Part shown: piece by piece, positions 1-13,200 of the stretch
How the letters are laid out: each line of letters begins with the position of its first letter
How positions within the stretch are numbered: the first letter of the stretch is position 1
Source of the DNA: Onthophagus taurus
Taxonomy: Eukaryota > Arthropoda > Insecta > Coleoptera > Scarabaeidae
Reading direction: 5' to 3'
Assembly: GCF_036711975.1 (NCBI RefSeq)
Contig: NC_091972.1
Coordinates: 1,493,001 to 1,557,000, forward strand
Length of the DNA stretch: 64,000 bases
The notes under the pieces: generated by a model
The model's input: the letters and a program-made list of their open reading frames with translations, nothing else
Databases searched by the model: none
What the model was told of the DNA's origin: nothing
Translations under genes and position numbers: made by a program

Positions 1-3000
1 ATTTTGGGGATTTTCTCTTTATCACTAGAAAATTATTATAACTAAACCAAATCTGTTTATGAGTAATGTTCTTTTAGTCATAATAAACAATTTATTTCAA
101 AAAAACTTATCTCCATCACAATTAATTTTTGAGTAATGATCGATTTTGATAACAAAAGTACTCAATTTTGACATTATGGGGATTTTCTCTTTATCACTAG
201 AAAATCATTACATCTAAACAAAATCTGTTTATCAATAATATCTTTTTAGTTCATAATAAACAATTTATTCCTAAAAAACTTTTCGTCAACACCTTTCATT
301 CTTGAGTTATGACCGATTTTAAAACCAAAAGTACTTAATTTTGACATTTTGGGGATTTTCTCTTTATCACTAGAAAATTATTATGCCTAAACTAAATTTA
401 TTTATGGATGATGTCTTTTTAGTTCATATTAAACAATTTATTTCAAAAAAACTTATCTCCATCACAATTAATTTTTGAGTAATGATCGATTTTGATAACA
501 AAAGTACTCAATTTTGACATTATGGGGATTTTCTCTTTATCACTAGAAAATCATTACATCTAAACAAAATCTGTTTATCAATAATATCTTTTTAGTTCAT
601 AATAAACAATTTATTCCTAAAAAACTTTTCGTCAACACCTTTCATTCTTGAGTTATGACCGATTTTAAAACCAAAAGTACTTAATTTTGACATTTTGGGG
701 ATTTTCTCTTTATCACTAGAAAATTATTATGCCTAAACTAAATTTGTTTATGGATGATGTCTTTTTAGTTCATATTAAACAATTTATTTCAAAAAAACTT
801 ATCTCCATCACAATTAATTTTTGAGTAATGATCGATTTTGATAAAAAAAGTACTCAATTTTGACATTATGGGGATTTTCTCTTTATCACTAGAAAATCAT
901 TACATCTAAACAAAATCTGTTTATCAATAATATCTTTTTAGTTCATAATAAACAATTTATTCCTAAAAAACTTTTCGTCAACACCTTTCATTCTTGAGTT
1001 ATGACCGATTTTAAAACCAAAAGTACTTAATTTTGACATTTTGGGGATTTTCTCTTTATCACTAGAAAATTATTATGCCTAAACTAAATTTGTTTATGGA
1101 TGATGTCTTTTTAGTTCATATTAAACAATTTATTTCAAAAAAACTTATCTCCATCACAATTAATTTTTGAGTAATGATCGATTTTGATAACAAAAGTACT
1201 CAATTTTGACATTATGGGGATTTTCTCTTTATCACTAGAAAATCATTACATCTAAACAAAATCTGTTTATCAATAATATCTTTTTAGTTCATAATAAACA
1301 ATTTATTCCTAAAAAACTTTTCGTCAATACCTTTCATTCTTGAGTTATGACCGATTTTAAAACCAAAAGTACTTAATTTTGACATTTTGGGGATTTTCTC
1401 TTTATCACTAGAAAATTATTATAACTAAACCAAATCTGTTTATGAGTAATGTTCTTTTAGTCATAATAAACAATTTATTTCAAAAAAACTTATCTCCATC
1501 ACAATTAATTTCTGAGTAATGATCGATTTTGATAACAAAAGTACTCAATTTTGACATTATGGGGATTTTCTCTTTATCACTAGAAAATCATTACATCTAA
1601 ACAAAATCTGTTTATCAATAATATCTTTTTAGTTCATAATAAACAATTTATTCCTAAAAAACTTTTCGTCAACACCTTTCATTCTTGAGTTATGACCGAT
1701 TTTAAAACCAAAAGTACTTAATTTTGACATTTTGGGGATTTTCTCTTTATCACTAGAAAATTATTATAACGAAACCAAATCTGTTTATGGATGATGTCTT
1801 TTTAGTTCATATTAAACAATTTATTTCAAAAAAACTTATCTCCATCACAATTAATTTTTGAGTAATGATCGATTTTGATAACAAAAGTACTCAATTTTGA
1901 CATTATGGGGATTTTCTCTTTATCACTAGAAAATCATTACATCTAAACAAAATCTGTTTATCAATAATATCTTTTTAGTTCATAATAAACAATTTATTCC
2001 TAAAAAACTTTTCGTCAACACCTTTCATTCTTGAGTTATGACCGATTTTAAAACCAAAAGTACTTAATTTTGACATTTTGGGGATTTTCTCTTTATCACT
2101 AGAAAATCATTATAACGAAACCAAATCTGTTTATGGATGATGTCTTTTTAGTTCATATTAAACAATTTATTTCAAAAAAACTTATCTCCATCACAATTAA
2201 TTTTTGAGTAATGATCGATTTTGATAACAAAAGTACTCAATTTTGACATTATGGGAATTTTCTCTTTATCACTAGAAAATCATTACATCTAAACAAAATC
2301 TGTTTATCAATAATATCTTTTTAGTTCATAATAAACAATTTATTCCTAAAAAACTTTTCGTCAACACCTTTCATTCTTGAGTTATGACCGATTTTAAAAC
2401 CAAAAGTACTTAATTTTGACATTTTGGGGATTTTCTCTTTATCACTAGAAAATTATTATAACGAAACCAAATCTGTTTATGGATGATGTCTTTTTAGTTC
2501 ATATTAAACAATTTATTTCAAAAAAACTTATCTCCATCACAATTAATTTTTGAGTAATGATCGATTTTGATAACAAAAGTACTCAATTTTGACATTATGG
2601 GGATTTTCTCTTTATCACTAGAAAATCATTACATCTAAACAAAATCTGTTTATCAATAATATCTTTTTAGTTCATAATAAACAATTTATTCCTAAAAAAC
2701 TTTTCGTCAACACCTTTCATTCTTGAGTTATGACCGATTTTAAAACCAAAAGTACTTAATTTTGACATTTTGGGGATTTTCTCTTTATCACTAGAAAATT
2801 ATTATAACTAAACCAAATCTGTTTATGAGTAATGTTCTTTTAGTCATAATAAACAATTTATTTCAAAAAAACTTATCTCCATCACAATTAATTTTTGAGT
2901 AATGATCGATTTTGATAACAAAAGTACTCAATTTTGACATTATGGGGATTTTCTCTTTATCACTAGAAAATCATTACATCTAAACAAAATCTGTTTATCA

Positions 3001-4945
3001 ATAATATCTTTTTAGTTCATAATAAACAATTTATTCCTAAAAAACTTTTCGTCAACACCTTTCATTCTTGAGTTATGACCGATTTTAAAACCAAAAGTAC
3101 TTAATTTTGACATTTTGGGGATTTTCTCTTTATCACTAGAAAATTATTATGCCTAAACTAAATTTATTTATGGATGATGTCTTTTTAGTTCATATTAAAC
3201 AATTTATTTCAAAAAAACTTATCTCCATCACAATTAATTTTTGAGTAATGATCGATTTTGATAACAAAAGTACTCAATTTTGACATTATGGGGATTTTCT
3301 CTTTATCACTAGAAAATCATTACATCTAAACAAAATCTGTTTATCAATAATATCTTTTTAGTTCATAATAAACAATTTATTCCTAAAAAACTTTTCGTCA
3401 ACACCTTTCATTCTTGAGTTATGACCGATTTTAAAACCAAAAGTACTTAATTTTGACATTTTGGGGATTTTCTCTTTATCACTAGAAAATTATTATGCCT
3501 AAACTAAATTTGTTTATGGATGATGTCTTTTTAGTTCATATTAAACAATTTATTTCAAAAAAACTTATCTCCATCACAATTAATTTTTGAGTAATGATCG
3601 ATTTTGATAAAAAAAGTACTCAATTTTGACATTATGGGGATTTTCTCTTTATCACTAGAAAATCATTACATCTAAACAAAATCTGTTTATCAATAATATC
3701 TTTTTAGTTCATAATAAACAATTTATTCCTAAAAAACTTTTCGTCAACACCTTTCATTCTTGAGTTATGACCGATTTTAAAACCAAAAGTACTTAATTTT
3801 GACATTTTGGGGATTTTCTCTTTATCACTAGAAAATTATTATGCCTAAACTAAATTTGTTTATGGATGATGTCTTTTTAGTTCATATTAAACAATTTATT
3901 TCAAAAAAACTTATCTCCATCACAATTAATTTTTGAGTAATGATCGATTTTGATAACAAAAGTACTCAATTTTGACATTATGGGGATTTTCTCTTTATCA
4001 CTAGAAAATCATTACATCTAAACAAAATCTGTTTATCAATAATATCTTTTTAGTTCATAATAAACAATTTATTCCTAAAAAACTTTTCGTCAACACCTTT
4101 CATTCTTGAGTTATGACCGATTTTAAAACCAAAAGTACTTAATTTTGACATTTTGGGGATTTTCTCTTTATCACTAGAAAATCATTATAACTAAACCAAA
4201 TCTGTTTATGAGTAATGTTCTTTTAGTCATAATAAACAATTTATTTCAAAAAAACTTATCTCCATCACAATTAATTTTTGAGTAATGATCGATTTTGATA
4301 ACAAAAGTACTCAATTTTGACATTATGGGGATTTTCTCTTTATCACTAGAAAATCATTACATCTAAACAAAATCTGTTTATCAATAATATCTTTTTAGTT
4401 CATAATAAACAATTTATTCCTAAAAAACTTTTCTCCATCACCTTTCATCCTTGAGTTATGACCGATTTTAAAATCAAAAGTACTTAATTTTGACATTTTG
4501 GGGATTTTCTCTTTATCACTAGAAAATTATTATGCCTAAACTAAATTTGTTTATGGATGATGTCTTTTTAGTTCATATTAAACAATTTATTTCAAAAAAA
4601 CTTATCTCCATCACAATTAATTTTTGAGTAATGATCGATTTTGATAACAAAAGTACTCAATTTTGACATTATGGGGATTTTCTCTTTATCACTAGAAAAT
4701 CATTACATCTAAACAAAATCTGTTTATCAATAATATCTTTTTAGTTCATAATAAACAATTTATTCCTAAAAAACTTTTCATCAACACCTTTCATTCTTGA
4801 GTTATGACCGATTTTAAAACCAAAAGTACTTAATTTTGACATTTTGGGGATTTTCTCTTTATCACTAGAAAATTATTATGCCTAAACTAAATTTGTTTAT
4901 GGATGATGTCTTTTTAGTTCATATTAAACAATTTATTTCAAAAAA
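1..4945. repeat. Satellite DNA array with higher-order repeat structure
   Basis: About 28 tandem monomers of 172-173 bp fill this stretch. Each carries a core ggggattttctctttatca; core starts fall at 6, 178, 351, 524 and 697. Two monomer types alternate: A has TTTTGGGG before the core and B has TTATGGGG, giving a 345-346-bp dimer. A-type monomers come in variants, and the variant containing actaaacc recurs at 41, 1424, 2807 and 4190, exactly every 1383 bp (four dimers). The array is cut at the left window edge. On the right it breaks off inside an A monomer at about 4945, where the sequence changes to unrelated AT-rich DNA. No ORF of note is present. Repeat structure is read directly; a centromeric or heterochromatic role is only inference. 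Confidence 0.97.
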
Positions 4946-5956
4946 CTTTAAACTTATACTTTAACTTTAAATAAAATTAAAATAAACTTTAAATATTATC
5001 ACTCATAATGTATACCAAATTTGGCTTTTCTAGCTTAATGTATTACGAAGATATTCAATGTTTTTAAAATTTAAGACCCAACTTTGAAAGCCTATAACTC
5101 CTGAGAGGTACAACTTGGTATAGAGATAATCATCTTAATTTATTGTCCTTTACATGTCCCTGCTCTGTGTCGGTTCTTATATGAATCACCCTGTATAATA
5201 GTAAATTAAAAGTAAATTAATACATCAGGAAACATTTTGCTTAATGCATTTATTAAAATGTTGTTTAATGAAAATTTTTCAAATATTACAAAGTACTTTA
5301 ATTGAGGGGCTTTAATCATTTAATGTAAACGCTGCTAACTTCACTCTGATAAAATTTAAAAACGAATTTTTTCCAATAAGGTTAAATGACTAATAGCATA
5401 GAATTTTCTTCGGGTGACGCATTGATGACCAAATCATTTATGGTATTTTTGAATAAGCTCTCAAAATCTTCCACTGTTATTAAGGAACTATTCGTTGCTA
5501 TTCATTATTCGATAATTTTTGTTGTTATAAAATATAATTCAAAAATTAGAGATTTCATTAGCGGTGGGATACTAACTCAAAATATTTACTTTTGATTTAC
5601 CAATAGTGTTCAACAAATATATCTTATAATAGCAAGGAGATATGAGATATCATCCAATAAAACCAGTTATAATTAGTATTTCCCTTTTTTATAATTATGA
5701 GCTAAAAATGTACACACTTAAAAATCCCAAAATACAAATACTTTTTTGTGATAACATTCAATTTAAACACCGCTAATAAGCCGCTAATTATCAGCAAACC
5801 AAATACCATGAGAATCCCACTTTTTTTATCACATATCTCCACCATAAGATAAGCGGCAACACGTTGAAAATATTATCGAACAGAAAGAAAACCGTTAAAG
5901 GAATAATGCAAAAGTTTTTTTATAAGCACATATAATAAAGAAAGAAAGAAATTTTA
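4946..5956. other. Non-coding interval between satellite and FKBP12 exon 1
   Basis: AT-rich sequence without a recognised gene. About 5080-5195 reads like the end of a transposon: it has a 'cctataactcctgagagg' phrase and finishes in 'gaatcaccctgtata', a terminus style shared by several insect DNA elements. I looked on the minus strand for FKBP12 exon 2 (the segment beginning after the GDG motif) and found none. The 69-codon plus-strand ORF at 5386-5595 has no recognisable features and is probably chance. Confidence 0.5.
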
Positions 5957-5962
5957 ACTTAC

Positions 5963-5999
5963 CATCTCCAGCGGAGATACCTTCTATTTTTACGCCCAT
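5963..5999 (-). CDS. FKBP12: FKBP12-like peptidyl-prolyl isomerase, first coding exon only
   Basis: Reading the minus strand from the ATG at 5999-5997 gives MGVKIEGISAGDG, the N-terminus of small FK506-binding proteins (cytosolic rotamases of about 108 residues that bind FK506 and modulate calcium-release channels and TGF-beta receptors). The exon ends after the first base of the glycine codon at 5963 and is followed by a consensus donor GTAAGT (5962-5957). To my knowledge vertebrate FKBP12 genes also split after this GDG motif. Exons 2 onward are absent from 4946-5956, and the satellite array lies downstream in the direction of transcription, so intron 1 must contain the array, or the gene is truncated or the assembly is broken here. 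Recognition is from the first 13 residues and the splice site only. Confidence 0.72.
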
Positions 6000-7241
6000 A
6001 GTGAACTAAAATAACCTATAAAATAGTGACGTATGTACAGGTTGACGAATTAACACGTTGAAGGAGGGTCCCTCACCTCAATAAACAGATGCAAAAAGCC
6101 GGTTGCGACGAGTTCAAGTACTCAGCAGTTAACCAAATGATGATGGAAAATTTCTCCCCGTCTCCCAATGGAAGTAAATGGAACCTCCGAAGTGCTCCGA
6201 AGGCACCGATCAATTAATCAATCGTTTCGTAGAATTGGTAGCTAGTAGAATATACCTCTACTAGCTATTTCGTAGAATATTTGAAAAAATTTTATAAATA
6301 TACTTTTTTAATGCTTTTAACGGTTTTTATATTTCTGCCAACTTCAGTTTTTTGAATAGATACAATCTGATAATAATTGAGTATGTTTCCAAGGTAAAGA
6401 TTAAAATAATTTTTGAATTAATTGTCAAAAATGACATAGATTATTATTATCAAATTTCTTATTATTGCTGCCGAGCTGAGGGGAGCGGCTCCTCTCGTCA
6501 CCGCGACCTATAAGATCTATTGTAACTTTAGCCCTCCAAAAGTTTAGGGCAAATGTAGGTCCTTAATAAAGCTTAGTATTGCTCCAAGGTCAGGAAACCT
6601 GAGAGCGTCCTTAGATCCCCTTTGCTGAGGCATAAAACCTCTTTGCACTCTACGCTTGTATGTGACCCATTGTAAGGCTACCTTTGAGCCCTCCCAACTG
6701 TTGATTACTTGTTTTAGGTGGCTTCTTTGTAGTTCACAACCGGGTTGGGGTCCAAAAAGCAGCAGCAAGACTGGTCATGATTATAGCTTGTTACGGCGAT
6801 ATGATGTTTAATATTTGCGAATTTAGATGGTTTTATTTTAAACAAATAGAATATTAGAAAACAAAATTTATTCTTTAATTTATTCACAAATTTGTACAAA
6901 AATACATAAAACTGTATTATAATAATCTAGAAACACACTTATTAATTTTTCTTAATTTATAAAAATCACATCATTAATTGCACAATTATGCAACTACAGA
7001 GTACTTAGGTATATTTTATATAACAAAAAGCAATCAGTCATTTAACTTAAAGTTCGACTTTAAGTACTTACAACTCAAAATAATGATCAAAAAAACTAAA
7101 CATTAAAAAATTGTTCAACATAGACGGTATTCTTTAAGTGTAGAAAAAACTTTTGAATAAGTTTCCCTAGTTCTTATATTCTTTATCATTAAATTCTTTA
7201 ATAGAATACTGTTTTCAACTTGCATTCTTAAAAAGTTTTTT
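6000..7241. other. Interval between FKBP12 exon 1 and the zinc-finger gene
   Basis: About 6000-6240 is the likely 5' UTR and promoter of the FKBP12 exon, which is read leftwards; no clear TATA box was seen. Segment 6490-6790 is markedly less AT-rich than its surroundings and carries a 74-codon minus-strand ORF (6544-6768). It has the look of a decayed mobile-element coding end but I could not match it to a family. From 6790 to 7241 the DNA is AT-rich and would hold the 3' UTR of the next gene; an AATAAA overlaps that gene's stop codon. Confidence 0.4.
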
Positions 7242-10200
7242 TTATTTCGCATGATTAACGTGATTCGTGTTATGTTTTTGATGATTCTGATGATGCGGAT
7301 GATGTTGATTATTTTGTTGCTGTGGCTTCATAAACGTTCTTATCGGGCCCAAATTTAGAACGGAATTTAAACCAATGTTGCCCAAATTATTAGCAACGTT
7401 CCTATTACTACCGGATATAACGGGTACCGCAAACGTTGAATCGTTTGCCGCTCCAGGTAACGGAATATAATTATAAATCCCAATGCTGGTTAATTTTTGC
7501 ATTACTCCAGGCTGCCTTAAGTCTATTAACGGAATTCCAAATTCGGGGAAACCGGCTGTTTTATGGAACCCTTGGCGGTGTTTATTTAAACTTATCAAGT
7601 TTGGATACTTTGCTGGACATAGATCGCATTGGAAAGGCAGCACTTTTTGAGCTTGAGGATTTTGCTTTTGTACTTGTTTTTGATGTTGTGGGGGAGATGG
7701 AGGAGGATTTGGTTCTGGTAAAGTATCATCAGTTAAATCGACGGTAGGTAATTTTGTTCCGGATGAATTTGAATTTGACGACGGCTGCAAAATTAAAAGA
7801 AAAAAGGAATTATTTTTAATTTAATTAAATTATGTTTTAGACTTACTTTTTGGGGTGGTTTGTGCGCTGGTAGAATACTAACAGAACTGTTAAGATTAAT
7901 TGCAACTGGTGGCGGTGGTGGGGAAATGGGTTTCTTATTAATTGGCGATTCAGGTTTCTTTGGTTTTGGAGCCGCAGTAACCGTAATACCTCTTGTTGCT
8001 AAAATATTCGCCACTGCTTTTGCGTCTGACTTCTTAGGACTTGCAGGACGAACTGGCGGGTTCCTCACTGATAATGTTATGGAATCTGATAAATGCATCA
8101 CGTTGCTATCGTTGGGTTCTGATGCGTTTCCCTGAAAAATAATATACAATTAATAACATTATCAAAAAAAATAAATATTTCATGATAACAATAATTGTAT
8201 ACAGGATGATTTAAAAGTAATGAAACGTATTTATCTTATTATAGTGTACTATTATATTACGAATATGTTACTAAATATGTAACTAATTTAATAAAATAAT
8301 TTGTCAGAGCGGCAAGTGTTGCGTTTACAAGTTACCACAAGTTTATCATTCTAAATTTATATCAATCCAACAGTTGGTATGCAAATATTAAATTCCAATA
8401 TAAAAGATAATTTCTTTTATACTGGTAATTTCATATAACTCGCAATATATGAATGCAATAACCATAGTTACAAAACTACTATATTTGCACTGACCCACAT
8501 AAAACGCAACATACCTTAATAGTACAGGCATTGGATAATTCTGGAAAGAAAAAGTTTTGCTTGGAAAAGGTGACGTCCTTATTATAACTCTACGTTTTCG
8601 GCCATCTTAAGAGACGCACGGTTAAACCCGAATGTTTCTGGTTCTAAATCTTGTGTTAGTTCTATTTTTTTTCAATAAAAATATACCACAATCTAACGCT
8701 GAATAACAATTAAAACTAGAATTAACACTAGACCTAAAACTAGAAACATTCAGATTTAGCGGCACGTCTCTCAAGAGTTCTAAACCCGAATGGTTCTAGT
8801 TCGAGGTCTTGTGTTAGTTCTGGTGATAGTTCTAGTATTAGTTCAATACAAATATACACAGTGTTGTTAAATACCCGGGTATTTATTTTGAAGGGAAAAT
8901 TCCCTGGATATATACCCGGGGGTATTTACCCAAGATGGGTATTTAGAGGTATTTATAAAATTTGATTTAAATTGAGTTGATGGCAGTTTTGCAAGTAGTT
9001 CAAGAATGCGATTATCGATACACCAAACTTATTTATAACATTTACAAGAATGCTACAATGACGGTAAAATTGCATGTAAGTAATGACCGAAAACCCATTG
9101 GGCGTGGGGTAAGACAAGGCGATACAATGTTGCACTCAAATTGTTCATCACAGTCCTAGAGTGCATTTAAACAATTAGATTGGACCCAAAAAGGTATAAA
9201 CATTGTTTGCAATACCTAAGTAATTTGCGCTACGCGAACGATACAGTCCTTATGTCGGATAGCTTTGGAGAGATCAAACTGATGCTGAACGACTTACAGA
9301 AGGTGTGCAAAAGTCGGGCTAAAGATCAACGTGGAGAAATCAAAATTTATGACAAATCTTGTTCCCAGCTCTAACATCAACATTGGGGATAATGAGATTG
9401 AGGAGGTTAACAGTTATGTATATCTTGGCGATGAGGTTCCTGTATCGAGAGATAATACGGGAAACTTAGAGACATCTTCATGAGCGATATTCCTGTATAT
9501 TTGAAAAGAAAGGCTTTCAATCAATGCCTGCTTCCTCCTTGGGTTACGACATACGGTTCTGAAACTTTAACATTAACGGTGGCCATTACCAGGAGGCTCA
9601 AAGTAACGCAAAGAAAGCTGGAGAGGTCGATGCTGGGTGTAACCCTGTGGGACCACATACGAAATGAAGACCTACGAAGAAGAACTGGTTTAAATGATGT
9701 GGTCAACATTGTGGCAAAGCTCAAGTGGAACTGGACGGATCATCGTCGCAAGAATGAAGAATGAGCAGTGGTTGCCTGATTATAATACGTCTTCGATCGT
9801 TGACAATTCCTCGTCTTCAACGCCCATTTGATCATCTTCCTCTACATTTTTTCCAAACCTGTTATATTTTTACTTGTATCACTTTTATATGTACTGCTTT
9901 GGTATTTACCGTGGACCGGGGTAAATACCCGGATAAATACCCATTTTATAAATACCTACCCGCCGGGTATTTACCCAGCGCCCATCACTGAATATACAAC
10001 ATAGTGATATCTAATGCTAACTACCGCTACCTAACACTGTCACTAGAACTAACATTTGACCGAGAACTAGAAACATTCCGGTTTAGCCGTCTTAAGAGGC
10101 GCACGGCTAAATGAAATGTTTCTAGTTCTAGGTCTAGTGCTAGTGTTAGTCTAGTTTTATATGTTATTCAGCTAGATTGTTGTATTTATTTATTGTTGTA

Positions 10201-13200
10201 TTATGTTGCATTTTATGTGGGACTAAGTAGGTACGCCCTAGTTTCTATGGAAATATATTTTTGTATATCGCATCTTAAGTGAAATTCACTGTATATCGGT
10301 AATTCTATAGAAACTATCATTTTTGCTGTTACCGGTAACAATTTCGACAAAAAATTACTTTCTACAAATATCGTATTGTTTCTAGAAAAGTATAGACCAG
10401 CTATATTGAGTTCTTAAAGAGTTAATGAAATCATACTTATTATTATTAAATTATAGTAAAAAATCATGTCAAAATATCATTCCTCTGGCATGTTATAACT
10501 GGAGACGTCTAACATTATGTACATATTAGACAAAAATCTATTAACATTCTTCATTTGTAATTTTACATTTTGATTAAGCAAACCTGAACTTTCAGTAAAA
10601 CTAATATAAAAATATGTTTCACTTTAAAACTCCCCTCAAAAAGATGATAGAAACTATGTTACCACCTTTAGCGGTCATTCCTCTGGTTCGCAAGAAGTAC
10701 GTAAATAATATGATGGTAGATGGCGATATGTCTTCGCACGCAACCAGATATGCTTTTCCTAACCTAGTTCTTGCAGAGTGTCAGTAAGCAAATGTTGTCG
10801 AACTAAAACAATACGTGTTCTTTTTAACATTTTGTTCCCAAATTGTTAATGTCACACACAGATTGACCATTCCTCTGATAAGTGTATTTACTTTATTTAT
10901 ATTTTTGTTGCATCCATTCCCTCATTTAAATACGAAATAATGAGTTTCCTTTCCGTGGACCAATTTGTAGGTTAGGATGCATCCAATTTCCTAAACTAAA
11001 AACTAATAAACGAAGAAGTCGTCATTCCTCTGGCACCATTCCTCTGGATTACTGAGATCCAGAGGACTGATGACAGGCACAGAGGAATGACCAGTTCTAG
11101 AGATGCGATAAATGTATTTCTATGCAAATATCATTCCGTGAATACAACCCTAGGGAACGCAGTTACTACTTCAAATGGATGGCAGAAAAATGCACGTATG
11201 TTGACAAGACATCACAAAAAGAAAAGCAGGTTAGAAAGACATCAAAGAAGAAAGTTGAATGCCAGGTTTCTGATATTATAGCTGATTTTAAACAAAGTAT
11301 TATACCATTTCTGAATCACAAAGGCAGATCCTTACATCAGTACAAATAACTCAAAGAACTTAAAGAGAATCTTCGAATTACCGAGGCGGTTATTCACATG
11401 GATTTTAATGAAAACTACAACATGAAATATGCAGAAGAGATACAAGCATTCCACTTCGAAGGATCAAGAAAACAGATATCTCTACATACTGTTGTTGTAT
11501 ATACCAAACAAGATGAGGTACAGCAACAATGCTTTTGCACTTTATCAGAATCGCTTCTACATAATGTCCCGGCCATTTGGGCGCATTTAGACCCAATAAT
11601 AAAGTGCATAACAAACTCTTACCCAACAGTTGATACGCTTCACTTTATTAGTGACTCACCGTCGACTCAATACCGTAATAAAACCATGTTTTATTTCCTA
11701 GCAATCGAGTTGCCAAAATTGCACCCAAAAGTAAAAAATTTTACTTGGAACTATTTAGAAGCTGGTTACGGAAAGGGGGCATCTGACGGGATAGGAGGAG
11801 TTACTAAAAGGACGTTAGATAGATTGGTTGGTCAAGGAGCAGATATGGTCAAAATAAAAGCTATGTTGAATAACCTGTGCCAAAACATTCAGAACATAAC
11901 TTACTATCAGATTGATGCAGACAAAATTGATGAAATGTCCCAAAAACTTAAGAATGTTTTGCTACAAACCTTTAGAGGAACAATGAAAGTACACCAAATA
12001 AAAAAAGAAGATTATGAAAGTAGCATCAGATTAAACTTTTATGAACTTAGCACTTTCATAAACGGCAATAAAAAATACTTCATTGGTTCCCTTGAATTCA
12101 ACAAAATTGGGCTTAATGATGAACTATCTTCTAGTGACACGTCTAGTGATGATGAGGACACTCCTTTAAGCAGATATATCAGCGGTTCCATAAAAGTTCA
12201 AAACAAGCTACACTTTGAAGACGTTTATTCTGACGAAGATGAAGAAGCTGCTTGTTCAAGTGTAAAACGTTAACGTTTTTTCGTTATTGCATTGAATATT
12301 CTTTTGTTTTAAGCAAGTTTGTATTTTAGTTTTCCCTATTCACTGTTTTGGTTTTAACATGCATATTATGCCTAATATTGTATTATTTTGCCGTATCAAA
12401 TTAAAAAATCATTCCTCTGCTTATCTCGTCATTCCTCTGCATATCGTTTTTACAAAAACAAGTCAATTCTGGCTAGAAAATAATTGAACTGTTTGATCTT
12501 GAACGTTGCAAGGTTCATTTTGAATAAAAGTTCGTGTTTGTGTATTAAAAAACAAAATTTGGAACAAAAAACCTATTTTCAAATTACCATGTGAAAAATG
12601 ATAGTTTCTGTATAATCACCCATATAGTGTATATACAGTAGGTAGGATATTTGTTGAGCTAAAATTCCCAGAATGGAAAAAATTAATAACGTTCGTTCGC
12701 TTTAGATATTTGGTCACGTTTGGTGAATATCTCAGAAACTAATTAACGGATTTGCAGCAAGCTTTTGTTGTAAAAAATTAAGTTATAAAAAATATAACGT
12801 CAATTTTTTGAAAAAATAACGGAACAAACAAAGAAACTTTTATTGGATTAACCAACCCACAGCTCCTCAAAATCTGATAAATTTTAAAAGTCGTCCTCAC
12901 TAGAAGTTTCACTATCAGAAGCAGTAATAATTAAACTTTCGGTTGCCACATCAATTCGAACCTCGTTTTCTAAATAATTATTTTCAACTTTAACAACATT
13001 TCGACAACACTTCTACCAATCTTATAAATAATAAATAACACATGTCCGTTTTTTTCTAGCAGACGATCGAATTTGTAAACAATGTGTTGTTTATTATGAT
13101 ATTTAATAATATCATACAGCTGAGACTTAAGCAAATTGGGCGAAAAAGGTATATTTTTACTTAGCAACCAGTCTAGCTTTTTTTGAATTGCAAGTAGGTG

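Noticed and set aside
1..4945. CRISPR-like repeat array
   Set aside because: The repeats are contiguous 172-bp monomers without unique spacers; this is eukaryotic satellite DNA.
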